Positions 34,240 to 42,504 of a stretch of 64,000 bases of DNA are shown here, piece after piece. Made by a program: the position numbers and the translations under genes. Each line of letters opens with the position of its first letter. The stretch's first letter is position 1. The notes under the pieces were generated by a model. That model was not told the origin of the DNA. It saw nothing but the letters and a program-made list of their open reading frames with translations, and ran no database searches. The stretch lies in assembly GCF_044762665.1 (NCBI RefSeq), contig NZ_JBIWES010000004.1, positions 62,001 through 126,000 on the forward strand, written 5' to 3'. This DNA is from Peribacillus frigoritolerans_B. GTDB taxonomy: Bacteria; Bacillota; Bacilli; Bacillales; DSM-1321.

Positions 34240-35127
34240 TTACAAAACCCCATATTCCTTTTCGTTACTTTGATAGATCTCTTCAATCCCCTTCCCTTTT
34301 GCCCTGGATAATATCTCCATCCGCACTGATAATTGTTTCAGTGTAAAATTCAATACAGCTTGTTGGTCATTACCAAAAGGATTTCCTAACCGATCATATC
34401 CCTCTGTATTTAAAGTGATGGCCAGTGGTGAAAGTTCCTCCATCCTCTTTTCAACCTGTTTAAAGATATGTGGATGTTCACTGATGATTCGCTGCAGCAG
34501 GAAAGTCCCATATGCAATATGGCGTGATTCATCCTTCTTCAAAAGACCTACACCTTTTAATAAACCAGGCATCATTTTATTAGCTTCGAGAGTCTGATAG
34601 AACCCGAAATATCCAGTTTCTGCAAGGACGCCTTCGGTAAACATATTATAAACAGTGGCTGCTTCTGCCAAAGCTTCTGGGGATTGATCCGTTAAAAGCT
34701 TCTCCATCGTTTCAGGCAATATTTCATAAAAAATCGATTTATAAGTGTCTGAGTGATAAACCGTCAAATCACCCGTTTCACCAATTTGATCTAATGTATA
34801 ACGAAAGAACTCCATATGCTTCGCTTCCTCGAACAGAAATGTCGTTAAGTACATTTCTTCTTCGATCCGGCCTTCTTTGGCTATCGTCATTATGAGCGGC
34901 AGCAAATCCAAAGTCACGGCTTCTTCCCCGCCTTGAAAAAGGGAAATGATCCGTAATAACACTTCCCTTTCAATATCAGTAAATGACTTCCAATCTTCTT
35001 TATCCTGGCTGAAATCAATATCTCGAGGATTCCATATACCGAATTTCTTTGCCTTTTGGTAAAGTTTAAATGGTAGGGTATCTTCTCTAAAACTTCTGCT
35101 GGTGGTCGTTAAACTCTTTCTTTTCAT
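34240..35127 (-). CDS. R2-like ligand-binding oxidase (R2lox), Mn/Fe carboxylate protein
   Basis: Ferritin-like protein related to ribonucleotide reductase R2 but lacking nucleotide reduction function. All metal ligands of R2lox are present: E68 (GGEEAV), E101 and H104 (EEAKH), E165 (YNMFTE), E200 and H203 (DESRH). V71 and Y160 are also present, at the positions of the Val-Tyr ether crosslink formed in characterised R2lox proteins. No R1 (NrdE/A) gene lies nearby. 295 residues; ATG at 35127 follows AAGGAGG. Divergent from a GAF-LuxR regulator across 140 bases with direct repeats. R2lox enzymes bind long-chain fatty acids; their physiological reaction is not established. Confidence 0.92.
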   Translation of the reverse strand: MKRKSLTTTSRSFREDTLPFKLYQKAKKFGIWNPRDIDFSQDKEDWKSFTDIEREVLLRIISLFQGGEEAVTLDLLPLIMTIAKEGRIEEEMYLTTFLFEEAKHMEFFRYTLDQIGETGDLTVYHSDTYKSIFYEILPETMEKLLTDQSPEALAEAATVYNMFTEGVLAETGYFGFYQTLEANKMMPGLLKGVGLLKKDESRHIAYGTFLLQRIISEHPHIFKQVEKRMEELSPLAITLNTEGYDRLGNPFGNDQQAVLNFTLKQLSVRMEILSRAKGKGIEEIYQSNEKEYGVL

Positions 35128-35188
35128 GGTAATGCCTCCTTGAAATTATGAACTTTGAACTTTTTGAATCTCTAAGGATTTTTTTAAT

Positions 35189-35216
35189 TTGTAAGAGTTT
35201 TCATTATATTGTAAGA
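35189..35216. promoter_or_regulatory. Direct repeats TTGTAAGA between R2lox and luxR-type genes
   Basis: TTGTAAGA at 35189-35196 and 35209-35216, 20 bases apart (two helical turns), in the 140-base divergent intergenic region. They also lie beside a minus-strand ACAATATAAT (-10-like). Candidate binding site for the LuxR-type regulator. Confidence 0.4.
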
Positions 35217-35267
35217 TATTAGTAGCATTTATCCTAGTACTGAAAATGTAGGGAGGAATAAAGTCGA

Positions 35268-35954
35268 ATGCTTGAGGAAACTCTGATGAATCATGTTAAA
35301 AAGATTTCCCAACAAAAAGATATGGCAAATAAATCACAAATGATCGTGAAAGGCTGTGTGGATTTTTTTTCATTTCAACGAGCATCTTTATTCAGTTACT
35401 CATGTTTAACAGGAATGGGTGAAGGAATATGTGCATGTACAAGTGAAGATACCTTTTCATTACATAATGTTAGAGAAAATATTCATGATATATACCCCAT
35501 CCACCAAGCAGTCATCCATAACAAACCCATATACTTAACCATCCAACATGCGAAATCCTCCATCCCTGCAAAATACGTTAAAAGATTTTCCATCTCTTCA
35601 TTGGCTATCATTCCGATAATTGTGAATGACTTTGCCATCGGTTTAGTGTTGGTTGACCCAATTCACGCCAACGAACCAGTTACCAAAAATGATTTAATGA
35701 AACTTTCCCATTATTTGAAACTGGCTGTCAGTTCAACATTTGATTCCGCCCCTCCTACTTACCTTCTAAGCAAGCGTGAAGTGGAGGTCCTTCAATATTT
35801 AGCCAATGGGATGGGATTAAAGCAAATGGCACATGAAATGAGCGTTAGTGAATTTACTGTCAGAGATCATATTTCTTCTGCTATCAGGAAATTGGGAGTG
35901 AATCACCGGACCGAGGCCGTCGCTGTTGCCATAAGGCACAAAATGATTATGTGA
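35268..35954 (+). CDS. GAF-like sensor with LuxR-type helix-turn-helix
   Basis: Transcription regulator of 228 residues. Residues about 10-155 have a GAF-like alpha/beta pattern (FFSFQRASLFSYS, SLAIIPIIVNDFAIGLVLVD). Residues about 165-228 are a LuxR/FixJ HTH: LSKREVEVLQYLANGMGLKQ, then MAHEMSVSEFTVRDHISSAI and RKLGVNHRTEAVAVA. There is no receiver domain, so it is probably a direct ligand or redox sensor; CACTS contains two cysteines. ATG at 35268, GGGAGG eleven bases before. Divergent from R2lox, which it may control. Confidence 0.87.
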   Translation: MLEETLMNHVKKISQQKDMANKSQMIVKGCVDFFSFQRASLFSYSCLTGMGEGICACTSEDTFSLHNVRENIHDIYPIHQAVIHNKPIYLTIQHAKSSIPAKYVKRFSISSLAIIPIIVNDFAIGLVLVDPIHANEPVTKNDLMKLSHYLKLAVSSTFDSAPPTYLLSKREVEVLQYLANGMGLKQMAHEMSVSEFTVRDHISSAIRKLGVNHRTEAVAVAIRHKMIM

Positions 35955-35955
35955 A

Positions 35956-35990
35956 AACAAAAAAAACCTTCAAAGAAGGTTTTTTTTGTT
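35956..35990. terminator. Bidirectional terminator between luxR-type gene and ilvE
   Basis: AACAAAAAAAACCTTC and GAAGGTTTTTTTTGTT arms around AAA; serves both convergent genes. Confidence 0.9.
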
Positions 35991-35994
35991 TAAG

Positions 35995-37083
35995 TCATAG
36001 AGTCACTTTTTCTTCAACTTTCGTAGTCCAGTTCAACTCATCTGCAACTTTGCCTGTTTGGACACCTGTCAGTGTATCATAAAGCTTTCTGGAAAGTACG
36101 CCAGTTTCCCCGCTTTGAACAATCATTTTTTCACCATTCCACAAAAATTCACCAATTGGTGATATTACTGCGGCTGTACCCGTTCCAAAGGCTTCTTCCA
36201 ATTGACCTAATTTATGGGCTTCATGAACTTCCTCCATCGAGATGCGTCTTTCCGACACGGGAAGACCCCAATGTTTCAGCAATTCAATAATGGAATCACG
36301 AGTAATACCAGGAAGGATACTTCCATTTAAAGCTGGAGTGATGATTTCACCATTAATTTTAAAGAAAACATTCATGCTTCCAACTTCTTCGATATACTTT
36401 TTCTCCACTCCGTCCAACCATAGAACTTGGGCATAACCCATCTTTTCGGATACTTCCTGGGCTTTTAGGCTTGATGCATAATTACCGCCCGTTTTGGCTT
36501 CACCTGTACCTCCATTAACTGCACGTGTGAAAGCTGACTCCACTGCAATTTTAACGGGATGAATACCTTCTTTATAATACGAACCCACTGGTGACATGAT
36601 GATGATGAACTGATATTTATCCGATGGAGAAACTCCCAGATAAGGCTCAGTAGCTATAATGAATGGCCTGATATATAATGATGTCCCTTCTGCCTGGGGA
36701 ATCCAGTCCTTATCAACGCTAATTAAAGTCTTTAAGGCCTTCAACGCAAAATCAACGTCGATATCCGGTATGCATAATCGGCTATTTGAACTATTTAAGC
36801 GTTGGAAATTCTTTTCCGGACGGAATAAGATAATTTCATCCTCTGGTGTTGCATATGCCTTCAATCCTTCAAAAACGGATTGACCATAGTGAAAAATCAT
36901 AGCTGACGGCTCTAATGAGAGCGGTTGATAAGGAACAATTCTTGGATCATGCCACCCTTGCCCTTGTGTGTAATCCATAATAAACATATGATCGGTAAAC
37001 TGCTTACCGAACTCAAGCTGTTCCGCTTGTGGTTTTTCTTTCTTTGTTGTACTAAGCGTGATTTGCATGTCATGTTCCTTCAT
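35995..37083 (-). CDS. ilvE: Branched-chain amino acid aminotransferase
   Basis: PLP enzyme (fold type IV) transferring amino groups between Leu/Ile/Val and 2-oxoglutarate. Very like B. subtilis YwaA/IlvK: TDHMFIMDYTQGQGWHDPRI, then FHYGQSVFEGLKAY, TSLYIRPFIIATEPYLGVSP, GEAKTGGNYASSLKAQE with the PLP Lys, WLDGVEKKYIEEVGSMN and EEAFGTGTAAVISPIGE. ATG at 37083 is chosen (AAGGGG eight bases upstream), giving 362 residues; ATG at 37068 is also possible and the longest frame starts at 37128. No T-box leader was seen in the upstream 190 bases. Confidence 0.95.
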   Translation of the reverse strand: MKEHDMQITLSTTKKEKPQAEQLEFGKQFTDHMFIMDYTQGQGWHDPRIVPYQPLSLEPSAMIFHYGQSVFEGLKAYATPEDEIILFRPEKNFQRLNSSNSRLCIPDIDVDFALKALKTLISVDKDWIPQAEGTSLYIRPFIIATEPYLGVSPSDKYQFIIIMSPVGSYYKEGIHPVKIAVESAFTRAVNGGTGEAKTGGNYASSLKAQEVSEKMGYAQVLWLDGVEKKYIEEVGSMNVFFKINGEIITPALNGSILPGITRDSIIELLKHWGLPVSERRISMEEVHEAHKLGQLEEAFGTGTAAVISPIGEFLWNGEKMIVQSGETGVLSRKLYDTLTGVQTGKVADELNWTTKVEEKVTL

Positions 37084-37276
37084 TACCAAAACCCCTTGTT
37101 GATTAAATTTACAAGATTTCACTTCCATAAAATCTATCTTTAATTAGTTTACTCCTATCAGGAATCATAGTTCAAGCCTTTAAGACTAAATTTTCGGAAT
37201 TTTTTAAAATAAACGGGATTTTTTTGATATCCAGACTATGATTCCTGAAAAAAGAATCAATTATTCCTGAAACTTC

Positions 37277-37492
37277 TCAAAAAATATCAATTCCATCGTT
37301 TGCTAAGTTATCTTGAAATCCTGAATATAAGGTTAATTTTAACAAAGTGATTACAATAAAGCCAATGAGAATAATTCTGATTATTCCATCACGGTACCTT
37401 AAGTAGAACTTTTCGTTTCCTTTTTCTAACCCTGGAAGATCGAAAATAAAAAGATGTTCAACAGGTTGGTTATCACAGCTTCTCCATAGCAC
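37277..37492 (-). CDS. Small hypothetical protein with one membrane segment
   Basis: Open frame of 71 codons starting GTG at 37492, with a hydrophilic N-terminal half (VEHLFIFDLPGLEKGNEKFY), then IIRIILIGFIVITLLKLTLY as a transmembrane helix and a short acidic tail. The composition looks like real protein, but there is no convincing ribosome binding site, and it could be the tail of a decayed gene. It lies in a 690-base gap between ilvE and the OFA transporter gene; the rest of the gap (37141-37276, 37493-37640) shows nothing else recognisable. Confidence 0.35.
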   Translation of the reverse strand: MLWRSCDNQPVEHLFIFDLPGLEKGNEKFYLRYRDGIIRIILIGFIVITLLKLTLYSGFQDNLANDGIDIF

Positions 37493-37641
37493 TTAGAGCT
37501 GAAACCCTATATAAGCTTTTATGTATATTCAAAAGACTAGGAAATATAACATTTTATCCTGATTCATTAAATGGTTTTTCTTAGTGCCATCCCCAAATTT
37601 AATCCAATGGAATATAGAGGGAATTTTTTCATGAAATTCAA

Positions 37642-37738
37642 TTTAGTAGTTTACTACTAAATAATAATCTTATATACTTATCCCACAAGATAGATAAAAC
37701 GCATGCAAAACGCTATATTATAGATAAAACGCATGCAA
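37642..37738 (+). promoter_or_regulatory. Palindrome and tandem repeats upstream of the OFA transporter
   Basis: TTTAGTAG-TTTA-CTACTAAA (37642-37661) is an 8-bp-arm palindrome. Downstream TAGATAAAACGCATGCAA occurs twice exactly, at 37691-37708 and 37721-37738, period 30 (extended by A at the 5' side). Between the copies CGCTATATTATAG contains a -10-like TATATT/TATTAT. The second copy ends 32 bases before the start codon. Placement fits operator sites for an unknown regulator of this gene. Confidence 0.6.
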
Positions 37739-37770
37739 CTTTCTTATTTTTGACGAAAAGGGGTAACAAC

Positions 37771-39039
37771 ATGACAAAAAACAGATGGTTAATCGCTTTA
37801 TCTGCCATCGCCATTCACCTTTCCATTGGTGGTGCATATGCATATAGCGTTTACAAAAAACCATTAGTTGAGACTATGGGGTGGTCTGAGACTGAAGTAA
37901 CATTAGCATTCACAATAATGATGGCGCTTGCAGGAACTTCTGCTGCCTTCTTTGGTAAATTCGTAGAAAAAAATGGACCACGAAAGTCAGCTATGGTCGC
38001 TGCGGTATTATTCGGTTTAGGACAAGCCGGTTCCGGTTTAGCAGTAATGGTCGATTCACTTCCGCTCTACCTATTGACTTATGGGGTTTTAAGTGGACTT
38101 GGTATGGGGATCGGGTACATTTCACCAGTATCCACTTTAGTCAAATGGTTCCCAGATCGCAGGGGATTGGCAACAGGAATGGCAGTATTAGGTTTCGGTG
38201 CCGGAGCTCTCATTACAGCCCCAGTCGCTGCAAGCCTTATGGAATCAGTTGGCATTTATACTACATATTATATTTTAGGCGCAGGCTATTTCATACTGAT
38301 GTTCTTAGGAGCATCCTATATTGCTCCTCCAAAAGCCAACTGGCTGCCTGAAGGAATGAAGAAAGATATTGAGTCCGGTAAGAAAGAACTAAAGAAAGAC
38401 CTAAGGCAATTAACTGCAAAAGAAGCGGTTAAAACTAAACACTTCTGGATGTTATGGTCCATGAAATTGATCAACACAAGTGCAGGGATCATGATGATTT
38501 CGGTTGCTTCTCCTATGGCTCAAGACGTTGTCGGGCTGTCAGTAGCAGGTGCAGCAACATTAGTCGGTATCATGGGAATCTTTAATGGCGGAGGAAGACT
38601 TGGCTGGGCAGCTGCATCTGATTATATTGGCCGACCAAATGTTTTCATCATTTTCTTCATCATTCAAATCGGAGCGTTCCTTTTACTTCCAACGACTACA
38701 AATACACTATTGTTCCAAGGACTCATCTTGCTGGTCGTTAGTTGTTATGGAGGAGGATTTTCAAATCTCCCTGCATTTGCCGGGGATTTATTTGGAACTA
38801 AGGAAATTGGGGCCATCCACGGTTATCTTTTAACTACATGGTCTCTAGGCGGGGTTTGCGGCCCGATGTTGGTTACTGCAATCAGGGAAAGTACGAATAG
38901 TTACATCCCGGTATTCTACGTTTTCGCAGCATTAATTGCGATAGCATTCGCCATCTCCATCTGGTTGCGTCTGGACATCAAAAAAATGCAAAGAGAACAG
39001 AAACAAGGCGCAACGAACACATTAAGTAAAATATCCTAA
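37771..39039 (+). CDS. MFS transporter, OFA (oxalate/formate antiporter) family
   Basis: Plasma-membrane carrier of 422 residues with 12 predicted helices and a charged central loop (EGMKKDIESGKKELKKDLRQ). N-terminal LSIGGAYAYSVYKKPLVETM and GLGMGIGYISPVSTLVKWFP are OFA hallmarks, as is GGGRLGWAAASDYIGR in the second half. Substrates in the family include oxalate, formate and other carboxylates; here unknown. ATG at 37771 is chosen because AAAAGGGG is seven bases upstream; a TTG at 37750 has none. The promoter has palindromic and tandem repeats. Single gene, followed by a long terminator. Confidence 0.93.
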   Translation: MTKNRWLIALSAIAIHLSIGGAYAYSVYKKPLVETMGWSETEVTLAFTIMMALAGTSAAFFGKFVEKNGPRKSAMVAAVLFGLGQAGSGLAVMVDSLPLYLLTYGVLSGLGMGIGYISPVSTLVKWFPDRRGLATGMAVLGFGAGALITAPVAASLMESVGIYTTYYILGAGYFILMFLGASYIAPPKANWLPEGMKKDIESGKKELKKDLRQLTAKEAVKTKHFWMLWSMKLINTSAGIMMISVASPMAQDVVGLSVAGAATLVGIMGIFNGGGRLGWAAASDYIGRPNVFIIFFIIQIGAFLLLPTTTNTLLFQGLILLVVSCYGGGFSNLPAFAGDLFGTKEIGAIHGYLLTTWSLGGVCGPMLVTAIRESTNSYIPVFYVFAALIAIAFAISIWLRLDIKKMQREQKQGATNTLSKIS

Positions 39040-39053
39040 TTTAAAACCTTTAT

Positions 39054-39112
39054 AAAAAGGCATTATCAAGTAAACTTCCCTAACCGGAATTTACCTTGAT
39101 GATGCCTTTTTT
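39054..39112 (+). terminator. Long imperfect terminator of the OFA gene
   Basis: AAAAAGGCAT and ATGCCTTTTT outer arms, continuing inward as ATCAAG/CTTGAT and TTCC/GGAA with small bulges, followed by TT. Fifteen bases past the stop. Confidence 0.8.
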
Positions 39113-39290
39113 AATTGGTTATGGCCGTATCGGTGCTTTTTGAACTATGGCATTCGAATAATATATGGATTAGGTCATCTCAACCAGATTCTTTGCCGGA
39201 GCAGTTGTGAGCAGTTCTTATACTTAAACTCAGCAGTCCTGGAAAAGGCAATTAGCGGTACAATCCTAGTAGGCGGACCTTATTATCGAC

Positions 39291-39455
39291 TTAGTTCCGT
39301 AAAGACATGTAAACGTCAATGTGGTCGATATATTTTTTAAATATGTCCTTCATTTTACGGTGAGAGTCTTGTTTTGCTTTCCATATATTAACTTCGTTTT
39401 TTGCGGCTATAGCTATTGGAATTCCAGAAATATTAAAAAAATACGAACTCCAGCT
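39291..39455 (-). pseudogene. Possible 3' remnant of an unidentified gene
   Basis: The 39113-39644 gap has no intact gene. On the minus strand 54 codons stay open to a stop at 39291-39293, reading GIPIAIAAKNEVNIWKAKQD, then SHRKMKDIFKKYIDHIDVYM and SLRN. The composition is that of a helical C-terminus, but there is no start codon or ribosome binding site in place. Family not recognised. A 66-codon plus-strand frame at 39140-39340 is its shadow. Near 39520-39545 GAATGATAATCGTTCATTC is a partly palindromic element resembling a Fur-type site. Confidence 0.35.
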
Positions 39456-39644
39456 TTATGAACATGTGTTCAGGTAGTATTCCTTTTATGAATAAAAATT
39501 GTAACAGCACAATCTAATTAAAGTTGAATGATAATCGTTCATTCTTATAAAATGTTTTGCACCAAACATTTGAACAAGTTATTTAGTTTAACATTAAGCT
39601 AAATCAGGGAATTAAGTAAGAGATGGAATTAGGGGGGGATTGTC

Positions 39645-40712
39645 TTGTGGATCAATAAACCGTTTTTCAAATATGCTTGCGGGATCATTTTGATCATTTT
39701 AATTATTTTTTTACTAGGTAAGATTGACTATGTTCTACTGCCGCTACAAAAAGTCATCGCTTCCATGTTTTTCCCAATTATTGTGGCTGGGCTTTTATAC
39801 TATATACTACGGCCGGTCGTTAACTTGTTAACTGAATTTATCCCGAGGTCAGCTAGCATCTTCACCGTGTTTTTGATTATATTTAGCATGATTGGGATGG
39901 TAAGTTACTTTGGAAGTCCTGTAGTCGTGGACCAATTTCAAAAATTATCTGAAAACCTCCCCAGCAAAGTCAAGGAATTCTCTAAGGAATCTGAAGTCAT
40001 GATTGAAAAAAATGATTTTGGCATGGTAAATATGGAAGAGTTGAAAGAAAAAGCGGTAACGCATCTGAAAGATTATTCGGAAAAACTCATCGTGAATGTC
40101 CATACCATTTTTTCCACGATCACTAGTGTCTTAACGGTATTGGTGATTACACCATTCATTCTATTCTATTTCTTGAAGGATGGAGAAAAATTACGGCCAT
40201 TTCTATTAAAATATATACCGAACGATGTAGAAACAGAGGGAAACAAGATTTTAAAAGACGTCGATAAAGCACTTTCCACTTATATTATCGGTCAATTCAT
40301 CATATCAATCGTCATTGGGACCTTGATGTATGTTGGCTACCTTATTATCGGTCTCGACTATGCACTCGTATTAGCCTTATTCGCCATGATTTTTACCGTT
40401 GTACCATTCCTTGGTCCACTAATAAGCATCATCCCCGCCCTTCTCATTGCCTTACAGCAAGACATTGGGCTGGCAGTGAAAGTACTCATTGTCCTTGCTG
40501 TTGTTCAACAGCTCGAGGGGCACTTGGTTACACCGAATATTATGGGGAAACGGCTTAACATTCACCCACTTACCATTATCTTATTGCTGCTTGCTGCTGG
40601 ATCAATATACGGATTCACTGGCATTTTAATCGCTATCCCCACTTATTCCGTAGTAAAAACGATAATAGGTAATTTCAGTAAGTTTTACAGGTTACGAAAT
40701 AGGGTTACATAA
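39645..40712 (+). CDS. AI-2E family transporter (PerM/YdiK type)
   Basis: Membrane protein of 355 residues with about eight helices. Seen: FFPIIVAGLLYYILRPVVNL near residue 50, an extracytoplasmic segment (FQKLSENLPSKVKEF), ITPFILFYFLKDGEKLRPF, and the conserved TVVPFLGPLISIIPALLIAL and VQQLEGHLVTPNIMGKRLNI HPLTII block in the C-terminal third. Family members export AI-2-like compounds or act as Na+/H+ antiporters, so substrate is open. Start TTG at 39645, six bases after GGGGGGG. No AI-2 genes nearby. Nested inverted repeats (TTGTCTAC...GTAGACAA with AGAGTG/CACTCT inside) at 40722-40800 may end the transcript. Confidence 0.92.
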   Translation: MWINKPFFKYACGIILIILIIFLLGKIDYVLLPLQKVIASMFFPIIVAGLLYYILRPVVNLLTEFIPRSASIFTVFLIIFSMIGMVSYFGSPVVVDQFQKLSENLPSKVKEFSKESEVMIEKNDFGMVNMEELKEKAVTHLKDYSEKLIVNVHTIFSTITSVLTVLVITPFILFYFLKDGEKLRPFLLKYIPNDVETEGNKILKDVDKALSTYIIGQFIISIVIGTLMYVGYLIIGLDYALVLALFAMIFTVVPFLGPLISIIPALLIALQQDIGLAVKVLIVLAVVQQLEGHLVTPNIMGKRLNIHPLTIILLLLAAGSIYGFTGILIAIPTYSVVKTIIGNFSKFYRLRNRVT

Positions 40713-40883
40713 ACAGGAAAGGTTGTCTACTTACTTAATTAAAAGAGTGCTTAAAAATAAATACAAAAATCACTCTATCATCGTTTCAGACTGTAGACAA
40801 ACTCTAAAGAAAGGGAATTTGAGGAAAACCTAGTCTTACTATCATGGTTGGGATAGACCATTCCGCCTTTTATAGACAAAATT

Positions 40884-40915
40884 AAAAAACGTTGATGGTT
40901 GTATCAACGTTTTTT
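40884..40915. terminator. Bidirectional terminator overlapping the end of yueI
   Basis: AAAAAACGTTGAT/ATCAACGTTTTTT (40884-40896, 40903-40915), loop of six. The yueI stop codon lies inside the right arm. Confidence 0.85.
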
Positions 40916-41356
40916 AAATAATTTTTTAACACAGCGTTTGAAAAACGCTGTGAAGCTTTTCTTTTTGATGACTTGCTGTACATGATTTTTCTTCTCGATA
41001 TAAATTTCTTCTTTGTTTATGGCATTATTTTCTGCTAATACTAGACCCAAATCGGAGTTATGATCTTTGTTTAGGACAATTTTGTACGGAATATTATGAC
41101 TCATTGCCAATTTTATATATTTCCCTAAATATTGATAGTCCATCTGACCATTTAAAAACAAATTTGAACGGGGATACTGCTTCATCAATTGCTCTATCTC
41201 CGGATATACATTCGTTTCAAAGACTTGGCTTTTTTTTAGGACGATTACGACCCGCTCCCGTAATGTGCCCAAAAATTCCCTTCGTTCACCAGGCTTGATT
41301 TCTTTTGGACCATGGATGCCTTGTTCTAGATAGTCCTCCACGTTTAGGCGTGACAA
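40904..41356 (-). CDS. yueI: YueI family protein (DUF1694)
   Basis: Cytoplasmic protein of 150 residues. The family pattern is clear: NVEDYLEQGIHGPKEIKPGE, then RREFLGTLRERVVIVLKKSQ and LFLNGQMDYQYLGKYIKLAM. The C-terminus is a basic tail (IKKKSFTAFFKRCVKKLFKK), longer and more positive than usual. Function is unknown; B. subtilis YueI is a reference member. ATG at 41356 follows GGAGGTGGG. Divergent from the L,D-transpeptidase gene. Confidence 0.88.
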   Translation of the reverse strand: MSRLNVEDYLEQGIHGPKEIKPGERREFLGTLRERVVIVLKKSQVFETNVYPEIEQLMKQYPRSNLFLNGQMDYQYLGKYIKLAMSHNIPYKIVLNKDHNSDLGLVLAENNAINKEEIYIEKKNHVQQVIKKKSFTAFFKRCVKKLFKKR

Positions 41357-41506
41357 TTCTTTCCCACCTCCACTTTCACTTCAATAATGTATGTAATATG
41401 ACCAAAAATAGTGCCCATCATTCTTTAAGCATGCATAAAAGTAGAATTTGGTCCAAGTTTGACTTTTCCCATAGTTAATTAGTCTACCCTTTTTTTAAAA
41501 AAATGT

Positions 41507-41535
41507 CACTTTAGCCTCACTTCATGCATAGGATA
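41507..41535 (+). promoter_or_regulatory. Candidate sigma-K promoter of the L,D-transpeptidase gene
   Basis: CAC at 41507-41509 and CATAGGATA at 41527-41535, spacer 17, fit the sigma-K pattern (AC ... CATANNNTA). The distance to the ATG is 45 bases. No good sigma-A promoter is visible. Mother-cell expression of a spore cortex or coat-related transpeptidase would fit, but the short motif makes chance matches possible. Confidence 0.45.
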
Positions 41536-41580
41536 GTATATGTGTAAATGTAGGTTGCTTAAATGAGGGACGGGGAAAAC

Positions 41581-42324
41581 ATGAAAAAATTAATTGTATT
41601 TGTATTGATTTTCGCCTTTAGTTTTTTGGGGTTCAGTAATACTTCAGGTGCGGCAGCAAGACAACTGATTATCATCAATAAAACCAATAATCAGCTTGCC
41701 TATTACGAAAATGATAAATTGGTGAGGGTATTCATCGTGGCGACAGGTAAGAAAGCTTCCTACACTCCTGAAGGAAAGTTCAAAGTAGTGACAAAGATTG
41801 TGAATCGTCCCTATTATAAAGGCAACATTAGAGGTGGAGACCCAAAAAACCCTCTAGGTAAAAGGTGGCTGGGGATCAATGCAAGGAATACACCAGGTAA
41901 TACGTACGCAATACACGGCAATAATGATCCCACAACCATCGGGAAATATATAAGTGCAGGCTGTATTCGTATGTATAACGATGATGTTCAATGGCTTTAC
42001 GATAGGGTGAGAATGAACACCGTAGTCTTGATTGCCAGTTCGAATAAATCATTTGCCAACATAGCTGCCACGAATGGATATAAAGTAAGCGGTTCTGTGA
42101 GCCTGCCGGTAAATTCAAACGCCACCCTGAAGAAAGGAAGCAGTGGCCCCCAAGTAATCGAACTACAAAAAAGATTAACTAAACTTGGATACAGCACTAA
42201 AGGAGTGGATGGGTCATTCGGAAAAAACACCGAAGCGGCTGTGAAGAAATTCCAAAAGTCCAAAAAACTTACTTCTGATGGTATCGTCGGACCAAAAACA
42301 AAAAAAGCACTAGGACTTAAATAA
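41581..42324 (+). CDS. Secreted L,D-transpeptidase with C-terminal peptidoglycan-binding domain
   Basis: Cell-wall crosslinking enzyme of 247 residues. Signal peptide: MKKLIVFVLIFAFSFLGFSN, cleavage expected after about residue 25. YkuD domain at about 28-155 with the catalytic block YAIHGNNDPTTIGKYIS followed by AGCIRM (His, Ser-X-Gly-Cys-Ile-Arg). Residues about 180-247 are a peptidoglycan-binding domain 1 unit (LKKGSSGPQVIELQKRLTKL, DGIVGPKTKKAL). ATG at 41581 follows CGGGGAAAAC; an in-frame ATG at 41563 has no site. The upstream region carries a candidate sigma-K promoter. Terminator follows. Confidence 0.94.
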   Translation: MKKLIVFVLIFAFSFLGFSNTSGAAARQLIIINKTNNQLAYYENDKLVRVFIVATGKKASYTPEGKFKVVTKIVNRPYYKGNIRGGDPKNPLGKRWLGINARNTPGNTYAIHGNNDPTTIGKYISAGCIRMYNDDVQWLYDRVRMNTVVLIASSNKSFANIAATNGYKVSGSVSLPVNSNATLKKGSSGPQVIELQKRLTKLGYSTKGVDGSFGKNTEAAVKKFQKSKKLTSDGIVGPKTKKALGLK

Positions 42325-42334
42325 TTTTCTCACC

Positions 42335-42366
42335 GATATCCACTGATTAGAGGATATCTTTTTTAT
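42335..42366 (+). terminator. Terminator of the L,D-transpeptidase gene
   Basis: GATATCC/GGATATC (42335-42341, 42352-42358), loop of ten, followed by TTTTTTTA. Confidence 0.85.
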
Positions 42367-42504
42367 GTTTTAACTGTACAACCTATACATTATTACCCAT
42401 ATCGGCTTTAATTTTCCACCATCAGTTATTAACTTTATGTTATAATTTATACATCAACAGCTAATCATAATCGCACTGTCATTACATACAAGGAGGTAAT
42501 ACAA

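Noticed and set aside
37129..37492. Possible T-box leader before ilvE
   Set aside because: No T-box AGGGTGGNACCGCG sequence or specifier stem could be found on the minus strand.
39520..39545. Fur-box-like element before the AI-2E transporter gene
   Set aside because: Only partly matches the Fur consensus and the gene is not an iron gene; kept as a remark.
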